Assembly: GCA_963706785.1 (NCBI GenBank) | Contig: CAVPNJ010000002.1 | Location: 310,001-374,000 of the forward strand | DNA from: Pollutimonas sp963706785 | GTDB lineage: Bacteria; Pseudomonadota; Gammaproteobacteria; Burkholderiales; Burkholderiaceae_B | Length of the DNA stretch: 64,000 nt | Direction: 5' to 3' | Part shown: positions 45,197 through 54,256 of the stretch, in pieces | Layout of the letters: every line of letters begins with the position of its first letter | Numbering within the stretch: position 1 is the stretch's first letter | Translations under genes and position numbers: made by a program | The notes under the pieces: generated by a model | What the model was told of the DNA's origin: nothing | The model's database searches: none | Seen by the model: only the letters and a program-made list of their open reading frames with translations

Positions 45197-45565
45197 ATGA
45201 ATACCCTTACCGAATCAGTCAATTTGCAGGCTCCGCCTACGCCTATTATTTTTACAGACGCTGCAGCTTCTAAAGTCAAAGATCTGCTGGCCGAAGAAGG
45301 CAACCCCGAACTCAAGTTGCGGGTTTTTGTCCAAGGAGGCGGTTGCTCCGGCTTCCAGTACGGTTTCACCTTCGATGAAACCATCAACGATGACGACACG
45401 ACTATCGATAAAGAGGGCGTGCAGTTGCTGGTCGATCCCATGAGCTTCCAGTATTTGGTGGGCGCCGAAATCGACTACAAAGACGATCTGGAAGGATCAC
45501 AGTTTGTCATTCGTAACCCTAACGCCAATTCCACCTGCGGCTGCGGTTCTTCGTTCTCGCCCTGA
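45197..45565 (+). CDS. erpA: Iron-sulfur cluster insertion protein ErpA
   Basis: A-type carrier that delivers Fe-S clusters to apo-proteins. The 122-residue product has the three conserved cysteines, in GGGCSGFQYGF and the C-terminal NSTCGCGSSFS. The start at 45197 (MNTLTESVNLQ) has the right family length; an in-frame start at 45155 would add 14 residues. It converges on anmK with only seven bases between the stops. Confidence 0.95.
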   Translation: MNTLTESVNLQAPPTPIIFTDAAASKVKDLLAEEGNPELKLRVFVQGGGCSGFQYGFTFDETINDDDTTIDKEGVQLLVDPMSFQYLVGAEIDYKDDLEGSQFVIRNPNANSTCGCGSSFSP

Positions 45566-45572
45566 TAGCTAA

Positions 45573-46679
45573 TCAGGCGGGGTATTTGCAGCCTAGAATG
45601 CTGGCATAGCGGGCGCCTGTTACCTTCGGCAAACCCGCGCGGTAGCCATTAACGTGGGCCCACGCCAGCCAGGCAAATGCAAGCGCCTCGACCAACTGAA
45701 CGGGCACGCCAAAATCTGTCGTCGCCCGTAAGGGGCAAGGTAAAGCTCGTTGAAGGTCTTGTATCAAGCCATTGTTTAACGCGCCTCCACCACACACGAG
45801 TACATCCCGCGTTTCAGGTGCGTAACGCTTGATGGCTTGTGCAATCGTGGCAGCGGTCAGTTGCTGCAAGGTTGCCTGAACGTCATTGTCGGCGAGTGGC
45901 GGGCCTTCGAACGATGCAAGCCGCTTTATCAGCCACTTCCAGTTGAACAAATCTCGTCCGGTCGACTTAGGCGGCGCCAGCTCAAACCACGGTTCGCTGC
46001 GCAGCAAGTGGTCAAGCAAGGGCTGGTTGGCTTGACCGGTGCTCGCCCACGAACCCAGCGCGTCATACGCGTCACCGGTTTTATTCTGTACCCATAAATC
46101 CATCAGAACATTGGCGGGGCCTGTATCGAAGCCACGAATATCGCCGTCAGCGCCAAGCAGCGTCACGTTTGCTATGCCACCGAGATTCAGTACAGCACGA
46201 GCTTCGGCATGGGAGAATAGAGCATGGTGAAATGCTGGCACCAACGGCGCGCCTTGGCCGCCTGCAGCAACGTCACGCGAACGGAAATCGGCGATTACGG
46301 CGATACCGGTGCGTTCGGCGAGCAGCGCAGGCGCGTTGATTTGTATCGTAAAACCTGCCGCGGGATCATGTCTGACAGTTTGCCCATGGGCGCCGATCGC
46401 GCAGACTTCTTTCGGGCTAAGGTTCGCTTGTGTCAGCAGTGCTTGCGTGACGCCGGCATACAGTTCGGCCAGTGCGTTACCCGCCAGGCAAGCACGGGCC
46501 AGTTCGTCGGGGCCCGCGATGTTCAGGGCCAGGAACTCTTGCCTCAGAGTTTCCGGCATGGCTACAGATGAAGACGCCAGAATGCGGGGCTGATCGGGGG
46601 TCGAAAAATCAGCCAGCACAGCATCGACGCCGTCTGTGCTGGTGCCCGACATCAATCCAATAAACAGTGTCTGCGGCAT
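45573..46679 (-). CDS. anmK: Anhydro-N-acetylmuramic acid kinase
   Basis: Phosphorylates anhydroMurNAc with ring opening to MurNAc-6-P in cell-wall recycling. The 368-residue protein has FIGLMSGTSTDGVDAVLADF, IGAHGQTVRHDP, ADFRSRDVAAGGQGAPLVPAFH, LNLGGIANVT, and VCGGGALNNGLI. It lies downstream of the M23 peptidase on the same strand, which fits a shared peptidoglycan theme with mpl elsewhere in the window. Confidence 0.95.
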   Translation of the reverse strand: MPQTLFIGLMSGTSTDGVDAVLADFSTPDQPRILASSSVAMPETLRQEFLALNIAGPDELARACLAGNALAELYAGVTQALLTQANLSPKEVCAIGAHGQTVRHDPAAGFTIQINAPALLAERTGIAVIADFRSRDVAAGGQGAPLVPAFHHALFSHAEARAVLNLGGIANVTLLGADGDIRGFDTGPANVLMDLWVQNKTGDAYDALGSWASTGQANQPLLDHLLRSEPWFELAPPKSTGRDLFNWKWLIKRLASFEGPPLADNDVQATLQQLTAATIAQAIKRYAPETRDVLVCGGGALNNGLIQDLQRALPCPLRATTDFGVPVQLVEALAFAWLAWAHVNGYRAGLPKVTGARYASILGCKYPA

Positions 46680-46697
46680 GATCTGTAATAAGCCGGT

Positions 46698-48071
46698 TTA
46701 ACGGCTTGCGACTTTGATGTCGTCGCTGGTTTGCAGGGTGGCCAGCAAATCGATGTGCTCGCGGTATTGTGCGACCGTTTTTTCAAACATCTTGCGTTGC
46801 GGCCCATCGAGTGAACGTGCCACCGGCAGGTCGACCGAAAGTGGGTCTATCTGTTTGTTGTTGACTCGAAACTCGTAGTGCAGGTGCGGCCCTGTGGCCC
46901 ACCCCGTGGCGCCCACATAGCCGATGAGCTCGCCTTGTTTAACCGAGTCGCCTTTTTTCAGTCCTTTGGCGAATCGGGTTTGATGGGCATACAGCGTACT
47001 GAATTTGCCATGGTGCTTCAGAATGATTGTGTTTCCATAGCCGTTTTGCTGTCCGATGAATTCCACCTGGCCGTCTGCTGTCGCGTGAATAGGTGTGCCC
47101 GAAGCGGCGGCGTAATCCACGCCTTTGTGTCCGCGCCAGCCGCCGTGAACTGGGTGTTTTCGCATACCGAAAGTGGAACTGATCCGCGAGAATTTCAGCG
47201 CTGTGCGTAAAAACGCGCCCTTCAGGCTCTTGCCGTCGAAATCGTAATAACTGCCCGAGGAGTTCTCAGGAGCAAACCAGACGGCCTCATAGGCCTTATT
47301 CTTATTAATGAATTCCAATGCCAGGATCTTGCCTACACCGATTTCACGGCCTTCGTGCGAATACGTTTCGTATATGATTCGGAAGCGATCCCCCCGACGC
47401 AGGTCTTGCATGAAGTCAATCTTGCTGCCAAGGATTTCGGTCATTTGCATGGTGATGGCGTCGGGAATATCGGCCTCATCGGTGGCGCCGAACAGCGAAC
47501 TTTTAATTTCGCTCTCGGCGATACGTACATGCGTATCAGCAGTTGTGCTATGTTCTGAAGCTAGAAAACCACCCTCGCCATCGACAGATACTTCCAGCCA
47601 TTTACTTACATAGCCGCCTTTTTCACTAACGCCGGGGGTATGGTTGTAACGTAGCCAGATCAGATTCCCATCGTTGTCCAGTGCTGCTTGCACGGTGCGG
47701 CCGGGGTAAAGCTTGTAGATCGAACGAGCGTCTTTGTTCTGGACCAGAAATTGCTGCAAACCGCGTTCTTGGACCCGTAAGCGCTGCAACAGGGCTGCAA
47801 GGGTGTCGCCGCGGCGAATCTGCGTCTCGGCGATAAACGGTGCTGCGGATTCGGCCAGAGGCAAAGGAAAGGGATCGGGCAGCGTAAGCTGCTGTTTTGC
47901 CTGATAAACGATTGGGACTGGGGGCGGTTGAACGACTGCCAGCGCGCCGGCACCAGCAAACAGGCCAAGCGCTAGAAGTGCTACGCCATTGCGAATGAAG
48001 TGGTGGGGTTTACGATGTGAGCGAAGGGTGTCACGAAACGAGGGCGTGCCTGCTGTCCCTTTTTTGAACAT
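46698..48071 (-). CDS. M23-family murein DD-endopeptidase (MepM-like)
   Basis: A 457-residue envelope peptidase. It has a short cytoplasmic tail, one membrane helix (NGVALLALGLFAGAGALAVV, about residues 28-47), a LysM/OapA-like region (RRGDTLAALLQRLRVQ), and a C-terminal LytM domain with the zinc ligands in HKGVDYAAASGTPIHATADG and GPHLHYEFRVN. It would cut peptide crosslinks in the periplasm to allow wall growth. The anmK gene follows by 18 bases. Confidence 0.93.
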   Translation of the reverse strand: MFKKGTAGTPSFRDTLRSHRKPHHFIRNGVALLALGLFAGAGALAVVQPPPVPIVYQAKQQLTLPDPFPLPLAESAAPFIAETQIRRGDTLAALLQRLRVQERGLQQFLVQNKDARSIYKLYPGRTVQAALDNDGNLIWLRYNHTPGVSEKGGYVSKWLEVSVDGEGGFLASEHSTTADTHVRIAESEIKSSLFGATDEADIPDAITMQMTEILGSKIDFMQDLRRGDRFRIIYETYSHEGREIGVGKILALEFINKNKAYEAVWFAPENSSGSYYDFDGKSLKGAFLRTALKFSRISSTFGMRKHPVHGGWRGHKGVDYAAASGTPIHATADGQVEFIGQQNGYGNTIILKHHGKFSTLYAHQTRFAKGLKKGDSVKQGELIGYVGATGWATGPHLHYEFRVNNKQIDPLSVDLPVARSLDGPQRKMFEKTVAQYREHIDLLATLQTSDDIKVASR

Positions 48072-48321
48072 AAAAACTGAAACCTAGAAATGCGCTGCTG
48101 TATTTTAAGAATGTATTGGGCTGGAAAAACCGCTGATAAGGCTACGAACAGAAATCGCGCGGCCCGGTTTACAGGGTCGGGCGCTCTGATAAGATGATGC
48201 CATTCGTATTCTCTGGTGGCCCCATCGCAAATGGGCGGGGACTGCGCCCGCCCGTTATGCTAGCGTATTAACTCCAGAATTTCGAGCATTTTTTTGTATA
48301 TATTCTTATAAGCGCATATAT

Positions 48322-49551
48322 ATGTCGTCGACCGAAGCCCCTATTACCCCACAAGTCGAAGCTGATCTGGCGATCACCAAGCGAGGCTGCAGCGAACTGC
48401 TGGTCGAGTCCGAATTCGCCCGCAAACTTGCGCGTAGTCATGCAACTGGCAAGCCGCTACGTATTAAGCTGGGGCTTGATCCCACCGCTCCTGACATCCA
48501 TCTTGGGCACACGGTGGTGTTGAATAAAATGCGGCAGTTGCAAGATCTGGGGCACACCGTTATTTTCCTGATTGGCGACTTTACCTCGATGATCGGCGAT
48601 CCTAGCGGCCGAAACGCCACGCGTCCTCCGCTTACTGCCGAGCAGATTCACGATAACGCCAAAACGTACTATGCACAGGCTAGCCTGGTGCTCGATCCCG
48701 CCAAAACCGAGATACGCTATAACTCCGAATGGTGCGACCCTCTCGGCGCCCGCGGCCTTATTCAATTGGCGTCTCGCTACACGGTTGCCCGCATGATGGA
48801 ACGAGACGACTTCACCAAGCGCTTCAAAGGCGGCGTCCCCATTTCAGTGCACGAATTTTTGTACCCCTTATTGCAGGGGTATGACTCGGTCGTCCTCAAG
48901 GCCGACTTGGAACTAGGCGGAACCGATCAGAAATTCAATCTGCTCGTCGGACGCGAGCTTCAAAAGGAATATGGCCAGGAACCTCAATGCGTCCTTACGA
49001 TGCCTCTGCTGGAAGGCGTCGATGGGGTCGACAAAATGTCGAAGTCTAAAGGTAATTACATCGGTATTACAGAAGCGCCTGAATCCATGTTTGGGAAGCT
49101 CATGTCGATCTCCGACACACTGATGTGGAAGTATTTCGAGCTGCTGTCGTTCCGCTCTATGGACGATATCCTGAAGTTACAAAAGCAGGTACAAGAGGGC
49201 ATGAATCCGCGCGATACTAAAGTCGCATTGGCTCAGGAAATCGTGGCGCGCTTTCATTCGCAGCAGGCAGCACGTGATGCGTTGGCTGGTTTTGAAGCGC
49301 GCTTTCGCGATGGCGCCATACCCGACGAAATGCCTGAGGTTCAATTGGGCGCGGCCCCCCTCGGCATACTCAAGATCTTGCGTGAAGCAGGTCTGGTGGT
49401 ATCGGGTTCGGAAGGGCAGCGTAACGTCGAGCAGGGCGGTGTTCGCGTCAATGGCGATCGCATTGAAGACAAGGCGCTGCAACTTCCCGTAGGCACATAT
49501 GTCATACAGGTGGGCAAACGCAAGTTCGCCCGCGTCACCTTAACAGGCTAA
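48322..49551 (+). CDS. tyrS: Tyrosyl-tRNA synthetase
   Basis: Class I synthetase charging tRNA-Tyr. The 409-residue protein has the HIGH-type PTAPDIHLGHTVVLNKM, DFTSMIGDPSGR, the tyrosine pocket ELGGTDQKFNLLVGRELQ, the KMSKS loop DKMSKSKGNYIGI, and a C-terminal S4-like RNA-binding domain (GVRVNGDRIEDKALQLPVG). It belongs to the TyrZ-like group common in betaproteobacteria. The 250-bp gap upstream (48072-48321) holds only a small GC hairpin near 48232-48256. Confidence 0.95.
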   Translation: MSSTEAPITPQVEADLAITKRGCSELLVESEFARKLARSHATGKPLRIKLGLDPTAPDIHLGHTVVLNKMRQLQDLGHTVIFLIGDFTSMIGDPSGRNATRPPLTAEQIHDNAKTYYAQASLVLDPAKTEIRYNSEWCDPLGARGLIQLASRYTVARMMERDDFTKRFKGGVPISVHEFLYPLLQGYDSVVLKADLELGGTDQKFNLLVGRELQKEYGQEPQCVLTMPLLEGVDGVDKMSKSKGNYIGITEAPESMFGKLMSISDTLMWKYFELLSFRSMDDILKLQKQVQEGMNPRDTKVALAQEIVARFHSQQAARDALAGFEARFRDGAIPDEMPEVQLGAAPLGILKILREAGLVVSGSEGQRNVEQGGVRVNGDRIEDKALQLPVGTYVIQVGKRKFARVTLTG

Positions 49552-49577
49552 TCGTTAATCCCTTGCAGGAGTTTGTT

Positions 49578-50213
49578 ATGAAGCTTACCAGTCGGTCATT
49601 TACGGACAACGGGGTCATCCCCGAGCGCAACGCTTTCGGCAAGCCCGATGGGCATAACCATGTCGCGCTGGCCGGGAACGCTAATCCGCATCTTGCCTGG
49701 ACCGACGTGCCGGACGCCACGCAGTCGTTTGTGGTGATCTGCCACGACCCCGACGTGCCAAGCCAGCCCGACGATGTTAATCAGGAAGGCCGCGAGGTCC
49801 CCGCCGATCTGCCGCGAGTCGATTTCTATCATTGGTCGCTTATCGATATCCCGGCCACCACGACGGAGATCCCAGAGGGCGCTTATTCCAATGGAATTAC
49901 TCCGCGCGGCAAAGCGGGGCCGCTAGCGCTCGACGGCACTCGTCAGGGGGTAAACGACTTCACTAGCTGGTTTGCTGCGGACCACGACATGAATGGTGAT
50001 TACTTTGGCTACGATGGCCCATGCCCGCCGTGGAATGATGCCATCCCGCACCGCTATGTATTCACCGTGTATGCGCTTGATATCGCCGAGCTGCCATTCG
50101 AAGGGAAATTTACTGCAGCCGATGTGATTAACGCCATGCAGGGCCATATTCTTGCGCAGGCCTCGATTACCGGAAGCTACACCCTTAATCCTCGGCTTGT
50201 GAAGTCATCCTGA
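49578..50213 (+). CDS. YbhB/YbcL family PEBP-like protein
   Basis: Phosphatidylethanolamine-binding-protein fold, 211 residues. Family signatures are MKLTSRSFTDNGVIPERNAF, NPHLAWTDVPDATQSFVVICHDPDVP, FYHWSLIDIPATTTEIPEGA, the NDF...GYDGPCPPWNDAIPHRYVFTVYALD region, and HILAQASITGSYT. Bacterial PEBP proteins have no firmly established role. The start at 49578 follows GCAGGAG; a longer in-frame start at 49563 has no such site. Confidence 0.9.
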   Translation: MKLTSRSFTDNGVIPERNAFGKPDGHNHVALAGNANPHLAWTDVPDATQSFVVICHDPDVPSQPDDVNQEGREVPADLPRVDFYHWSLIDIPATTTEIPEGAYSNGITPRGKAGPLALDGTRQGVNDFTSWFAADHDMNGDYFGYDGPCPPWNDAIPHRYVFTVYALDIAELPFEGKFTAADVINAMQGHILAQASITGSYTLNPRLVKSS

Positions 50214-50338
50214 CGGACTTCTCTCTGGGGCTTTGCCCCGGCTCTTGGTCTCCCCGTATGTCCTCCATGGAAAACGCGTATTCGCGTTAGAATAGGAGCG
50301 TTTGTACCCGTTGCCAAAATCTCACACCAGGATAGCTA

Positions 50339-51583
50339 ATGTTTGATCGTTCACGTACCCTTGATCAAGTCGATGCCGATGTATGGGCTGCCATTCAAAA
50401 AGAAAATGTCCGCCAGGAACAGCACATCGAACTGATTGCCTCTGAAAATTACACCAGTCCCGCCGTCATGCAGGCTCAGGGTACCCAGCTAACCAACAAG
50501 TATGCCGAAGGCTATCCAGGTAAACGTTATTACGGCGGTTGCGAATACGTCGATGTGGTCGAGCAGCTGGCTATTGATCGCTTGAAGGAAATCTTCGGCG
50601 CCGAGGCAGCCAACGTTCAGCCTAATTCCGGTTCGCAGGCCAATCAAGGCGTGTATATGGCTGTACTGAAGCCGGGCGATACGGTCTTAGGTATGAGCCT
50701 CGCCGAAGGCGGCCACCTTACGCATGGTTCGCCGGTCAATGCTTCGGGCAAGCTGTATAACTTCATTTCGTATGGCCTGGATGCCAACGAAGAAATCGAC
50801 TATGACCAGCTTGAACGTCTCGCCAAGCAGCACAAGCCGAAACTGGTTGTCGGTGGCGCCTCCGCCTACTCGCTGCGTATTGATTTCGAACGCATGGGCC
50901 GAATTGCCCACGATAATGGCGCCTTGTTCATGGTAGATATCGCCCACTACGCAGGTTTGGTTGCTGGCGGCGTTTATCCTAATCCTATGCCTTATGCTGA
51001 CTTTGTCACGTCCACTACGCACAAGTCTCTGCGTGGCCCTCGCGGCGGCGTCATCATGATGAAATCCGAGTTCGAAAAAATTGTGAATTCCGCAATTTTC
51101 CCGGGCATACAAGGCGGCCCGCTCATGCATGTTATCGCTGGTAAGGCGGTAGCGTTCAAAGAAGCACTGTCGCCGGAATTCAAGACGTATGCTGCACAAG
51201 TCGTCAAAAATGCCGACGTTTTGGCTCGCACCTTGGTAGAGCGTGGTTTGCGCATTGTCTCGGGCCGTACCGAAAGCCACTTAATGCTGGTCGATTTGCG
51301 ACCCAAGGGCATTACAGGCAAAGAAGCTGAAGCGGTGCTGGGCCAGGCGCATATTACGGTCAACAAGAACGCGATTCCAAACGATCCGGAAAAACCGTTT
51401 GTCACTAGCGGTATTCGTCTCGGCACTCCCGCCATGACGACGCGCGGCTTCAAAGAAGCCGAGGCTGAACTTACCGGACACCTGATTGCCGATGTGCTCG
51501 ACAACCCCCGCAACGACGACGCGATTGCCGATGTCCGCAAGCGCGTCAATGAATTGACGGCACGTTTGCCGGTTTACCGTTAA
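50339..51583 (+). CDS. glyA: Serine hydroxymethyltransferase
   Basis: PLP enzyme interconverting serine and glycine with 5,10-methylene-THF, supplying one-carbon units. The 414-residue protein has IASENYTSPAVMQAQGTQLTNKYAEGYPGKRYYGG, LTHGSPVNASG, and the PLP-lysine motif VTSTTHKSLRGPRGG. nrdR follows 39 bases later; glyA-nrdR-ribD-ribE is a well-conserved betaproteobacterial order. Confidence 0.97.
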   Translation: MFDRSRTLDQVDADVWAAIQKENVRQEQHIELIASENYTSPAVMQAQGTQLTNKYAEGYPGKRYYGGCEYVDVVEQLAIDRLKEIFGAEAANVQPNSGSQANQGVYMAVLKPGDTVLGMSLAEGGHLTHGSPVNASGKLYNFISYGLDANEEIDYDQLERLAKQHKPKLVVGGASAYSLRIDFERMGRIAHDNGALFMVDIAHYAGLVAGGVYPNPMPYADFVTSTTHKSLRGPRGGVIMMKSEFEKIVNSAIFPGIQGGPLMHVIAGKAVAFKEALSPEFKTYAAQVVKNADVLARTLVERGLRIVSGRTESHLMLVDLRPKGITGKEAEAVLGQAHITVNKNAIPNDPEKPFVTSGIRLGTPAMTTRGFKEAEAELTGHLIADVLDNPRNDDAIADVRKRVNELTARLPVYR

Positions 51584-51622
51584 TACAGGGACAGCTCCAG
51601 GTTCGCTTGGGGCCTGCTAGCC

Positions 51623-52084
51623 ATGAAATGCCCGTTCTGCAGCAGCTTCGATACACAGGTTATTGACTCCAGGGTTTCGGAAGAGGGCGACACCATACGT
51701 CGGCGTCGCCGCTGCGCGGGTTGCGAACGCCGTTTCACTACTTACGAACGAGTCGAGCTTGTCATGCCCGCCGTCGTTAAACGTAATGGCACCCGGGTCG
51801 AATTCGACGTCAACAAGTTGCGTGGCAGCCTGAATCTTGCCTTGCGCAAACGGCCGGTCAGCACTGAGGACGTCGATGCGGCCGTTGCACGGATTCAAGA
51901 ACGCTTGTTGGCCAGCGGCCTGCGAGAGATCGGCACGGGCTACCTGGGCGAGTTGGTCATGAGCGAACTTAAAAAGCTCGATCAGGTGGCCTATGTGCGT
52001 TTCGCCTCGGTATATAAAAGCTTCGAAGACATCGGTGAATTCGTCAAGGCTATAGACGAAATCCAGGTACCGTTGAAGCCGTGA
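51623..52084 (+). CDS. nrdR: Transcriptional repressor NrdR
   Basis: Nucleotide-sensing repressor of ribonucleotide reductase genes. The 153-residue protein has an N-terminal zinc ribbon (MKCPFCSSFDTQVIDSR with RRCAGCERRFTTYERVE) and an ATP-cone domain (VVKRNGTRVEFDVNKLRGSL). It overlaps the ribD start by four bases (GTGA). Likely targets in this window are the NrdR-box-like sites upstream of nrdAB at 28687-28735. Confidence 0.97.
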   Translation: MKCPFCSSFDTQVIDSRVSEEGDTIRRRRRCAGCERRFTTYERVELVMPAVVKRNGTRVEFDVNKLRGSLNLALRKRPVSTEDVDAAVARIQERLLASGLREIGTGYLGELVMSELKKLDQVAYVRFASVYKSFEDIGEFVKAIDEIQVPLKP

Positions 52085-53228
52085 ATATCAGTACGGCTAT
52101 TGACGACGAAGGCTGGATGCGCCAAGCGCTGACGCTGGCTGAAAGCGTCATGTACATCACTGCGCCCAATCCGCGGGTGGCGTGCCTTATCGTGCGTGAT
52201 GGCCAATTGCTGGCGTCGGGCGCCACTCAGATCGCGGGAGGCCCTCACGCTGAAGTCATGGCCTTGCGCCAAGCGGCCGAACGCCGCGTCGATGTCGCGG
52301 GCTCAACCATCTATGTCACACTCGAGCCGTGCAGTCACTTTGGACGCACGCCTCCCTGTGTGGACGCCTTGATTGCGGCCCGGCCCGCTCGTGTGGTGAT
52401 AGCCATGTGCGACCCTAACCCTCTGGTCGGTGGCCAAGGGGTCGCCAAGCTGCGTGTGGCCGGCATATCGGTGCAAACCATGGTCTGCGCACCCGAGGCG
52501 CTGGCCATGAACCCGGGCTTTGTCGCGCGCATGACGCGCAAGACGCCCTGGACATGGCTCAAGCTTGCGGCTTCGCTCGACGGGCGTACTGCGTTGAATA
52601 ACGGTCAGTCGCAATGGATTACCGGCCCGGCTGCGCGTGCCGATGGCCATCACTGGCGTGCTCGCAGTTGCGTGGTTCTGACGGGCTCCGGTACAGTGAA
52701 GGCCGACGACCCCCAGCTAAACGTGCGGCATGTCGATACGTCGCGTCCACCGATCAAGGCCGTGATCGACACACGATTCGAAGTCGCTGAAGACGCCCGC
52801 ATTTTCGACGGGACAAAGACATGGGTGTTTACGAGCGCCTACGACTCCGCCAAGGCGTCACGCCTCGCAAGCCGCAATGTACTGGTTATCGAGTCGCCTC
52901 CTTCAGATCAGGGCGTGGATTTAGGATTCGTGATGCGTTGGATGGGCGATCACGATGTCAATGAGGTCCATGTCGAGGCCGGATCCCGGCTTAGCGGGGC
53001 CTTGCTGCAATCCCACCTGGTGGATGAGCTATTGCTCTATATTGCGCCTCTGTTATTGGGCGAAGGGAATGGGCATGGTTTCCATGCCGACCCTGGAACA
53101 GCCTGGGCGTCGCGCAGCGATTCGAGTTTATTGAAACGCGGGCCGTTACGCCCGACTTGCGCGTGCGCGCGCGCCATGTCGAACACTGGCGGGCATTGTT
53201 GCTAGCCGTGCAAGCAAGGCAGGGATGA
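52081..53228 (+). CDS. ribD: Bifunctional riboflavin deaminase/reductase RibD, two apparent frameshifts (53071-53073, 53105-53107)
   Basis: Carries out the deamination and reduction steps that follow GTP cyclohydrolase II in riboflavin synthesis. The deaminase half has the zinc motifs GGPHAEVMALRQA and TLEPCSHFGRTPPCVDALI. The reductase half has KLAASLDGRTALNNGQSQWITG and VEAGSRLSGALL. The main frame fails after LLLGEGNG. Removing one G at 53071-53073 gives MVSMPTLEQPG, and one G at 53105-53107 gives VAQRFEFIETRAVTPDLRVR, running to a stop at 53226-53228. The restored ending is the normal RibD tail. The start is GTG at 52081, overlapping nrdR. Confidence 0.9.
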
Positions 53229-53277
53229 AGCAGGTTGCGATTGTTCGCGGTCGGCCATATTAAGTGAGATAGTTAAA

Positions 53278-53970
53278 ATGTTTACAGGCATCGTTTCCGC
53301 AATCGGAAAGATCGTAAGTGTCAGCCCATTCAATCGAGGGCGGGCCGATTCTGGCGTACACCTCGAAATTGCAGGTCAAAGATTTCCTGCGCCCGACCAC
53401 CAAGCTTGGCGATTCCATCGCCATACAAGGGGCATGCATGACGGTCGTCCAGCTCGGTCCCGATAGTTTCAGTGTCGACGTCTCGCGCGAAAGCTTGGAC
53501 TGCACCGCTGGACTCGATGCAGTTGGCGACGTCAACCTTGAGCACGCCTTGCGTATGGGCGATTCGCTGGATGGTCATCTCGTTTCAGGCCACGTCGACG
53601 GGATGGGCGAGGTTAGCCGATTCGAATCGGTAGGGGAATCATGGGAACTGCGAATCAAGGTGCCCGACAGTCTTGCCCGATACCTTGCCTACAAGGGCTC
53701 AGTTACGTTAACGGCGTCAGCCTTACCGTGAATCAGGTCAACGATTCTGCCGATGGCTGCGAAATCAGCATCAACCTGATTCCCCACACCGTCAAGCAGA
53801 CAACCTTAAAACACCTTAAGGCGGGTACCAAGGTCAATCTGGAAGTCGACACGATCGCTCGTTACTGTGAGCGGATGCTTACCTATCGAAATGATTCCAT
53901 AATATGCAGAAAACCAGTCGAAATAAGCTTCGGCCGGATAGCAAAAACCAATTCCTTGTCTTTCTGTTAG
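53278..53970 (+). CDS. ribE: Riboflavin synthase, alpha chain, two apparent frameshifts (about 53377, 53706)
   Basis: Dismutates 6,7-dimethyl-8-ribityllumazine to riboflavin. The start MFTGIVSAIGKIVSV is diagnostic. The main body LGDSIAIQGACMTVV, DVNLEHALRMGDSLDGHLVSGHVDGMGEV is one base out of phase, implying an extra base near 53377. The end VNGVSLTVNQVND and HTVKQTTLKHLKAGTKVNLE is again displaced, implying a missing base near 53706. Both conserved domains are present, so a normal gene with errors is likely. The C-terminus after ARYCERMLTYRND is longer than usual and could also be slightly wrong. The stop sits inside the tRNA-Ser -10 element. Confidence 0.9.
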
Positions 53971-53973
53971 AAT
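53965..53973 (+). promoter_or_regulatory. Extended -10 element for tRNA-Ser
   Basis: The sequence TGTTAGAAT fits an extended -10 (TGnTATAAT-like), 35 bases before the tRNA. The ribE stop codon lies within it. No good -35 was found. Confidence 0.45.
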
Positions 53974-54008
53974 AGCGGACTTCGCTTTCGTAAAGAACGT
54001 GAAGATTA

Positions 54009-54099
54009 GGACAGGTGGCCGAGCGGTTGAAGGCGCACGCCTGGAAAGCGTGTATACGTTTATAGCGTATCGGGGGTTCGAATCCCCCTCTGTCCGCCA
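54009..54099 (+). tRNA. tRNA-Ser(GGA)
   Basis: Type II tRNA of 91 nt including the encoded CCA. The seven-base acceptor stem GGACAGG pairs with TCTGTCC (one G-T wobble). The anticodon loop reads CTGGAAA with anticodon GGA, which decodes UCC and UCU. A long variable arm and the GGTTCGAATCC T-arm are present. It lies directly after ribE and is followed by a strong terminator. Confidence 0.97.
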
Positions 54100-54108
54100 G
54101 ATTTCTAT

Positions 54109-54138
54109 AAAAGCCCTTAAATATTTAAGGGCTTTTTT
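54109..54138 (+). terminator. Intrinsic terminator of tRNA-Ser
   Basis: Near-perfect arms AAGCCCTTAAA and TTTAAGGGCTT around a short loop, followed by TTTT. It begins ten bases after the tRNA. Confidence 0.9.
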
Positions 54139-54256
54139 CTTGCCTGTATATAAATTTCCATTTGACTGTCTTACATAGAGAAGCTGCCCGAATTCAAGGT
54201 ATGGCAGGTACGCGTTTTGCTGGTGCATACGGTGCATTTGAAACGTCGGAGCTGCC

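Noticed and set aside
48072..48321. T-box or other riboswitch before tyrS
   Set aside because: Only a small GC-rich hairpin near 48232-48256 is visible, without a T-box motif; such elements are also not expected in this bacterial group.
54009..54138. tRNA-Ser as an integration site
   Set aside because: No integrase lies next to it and no repeat of the tRNA 3' end was noticed downstream.
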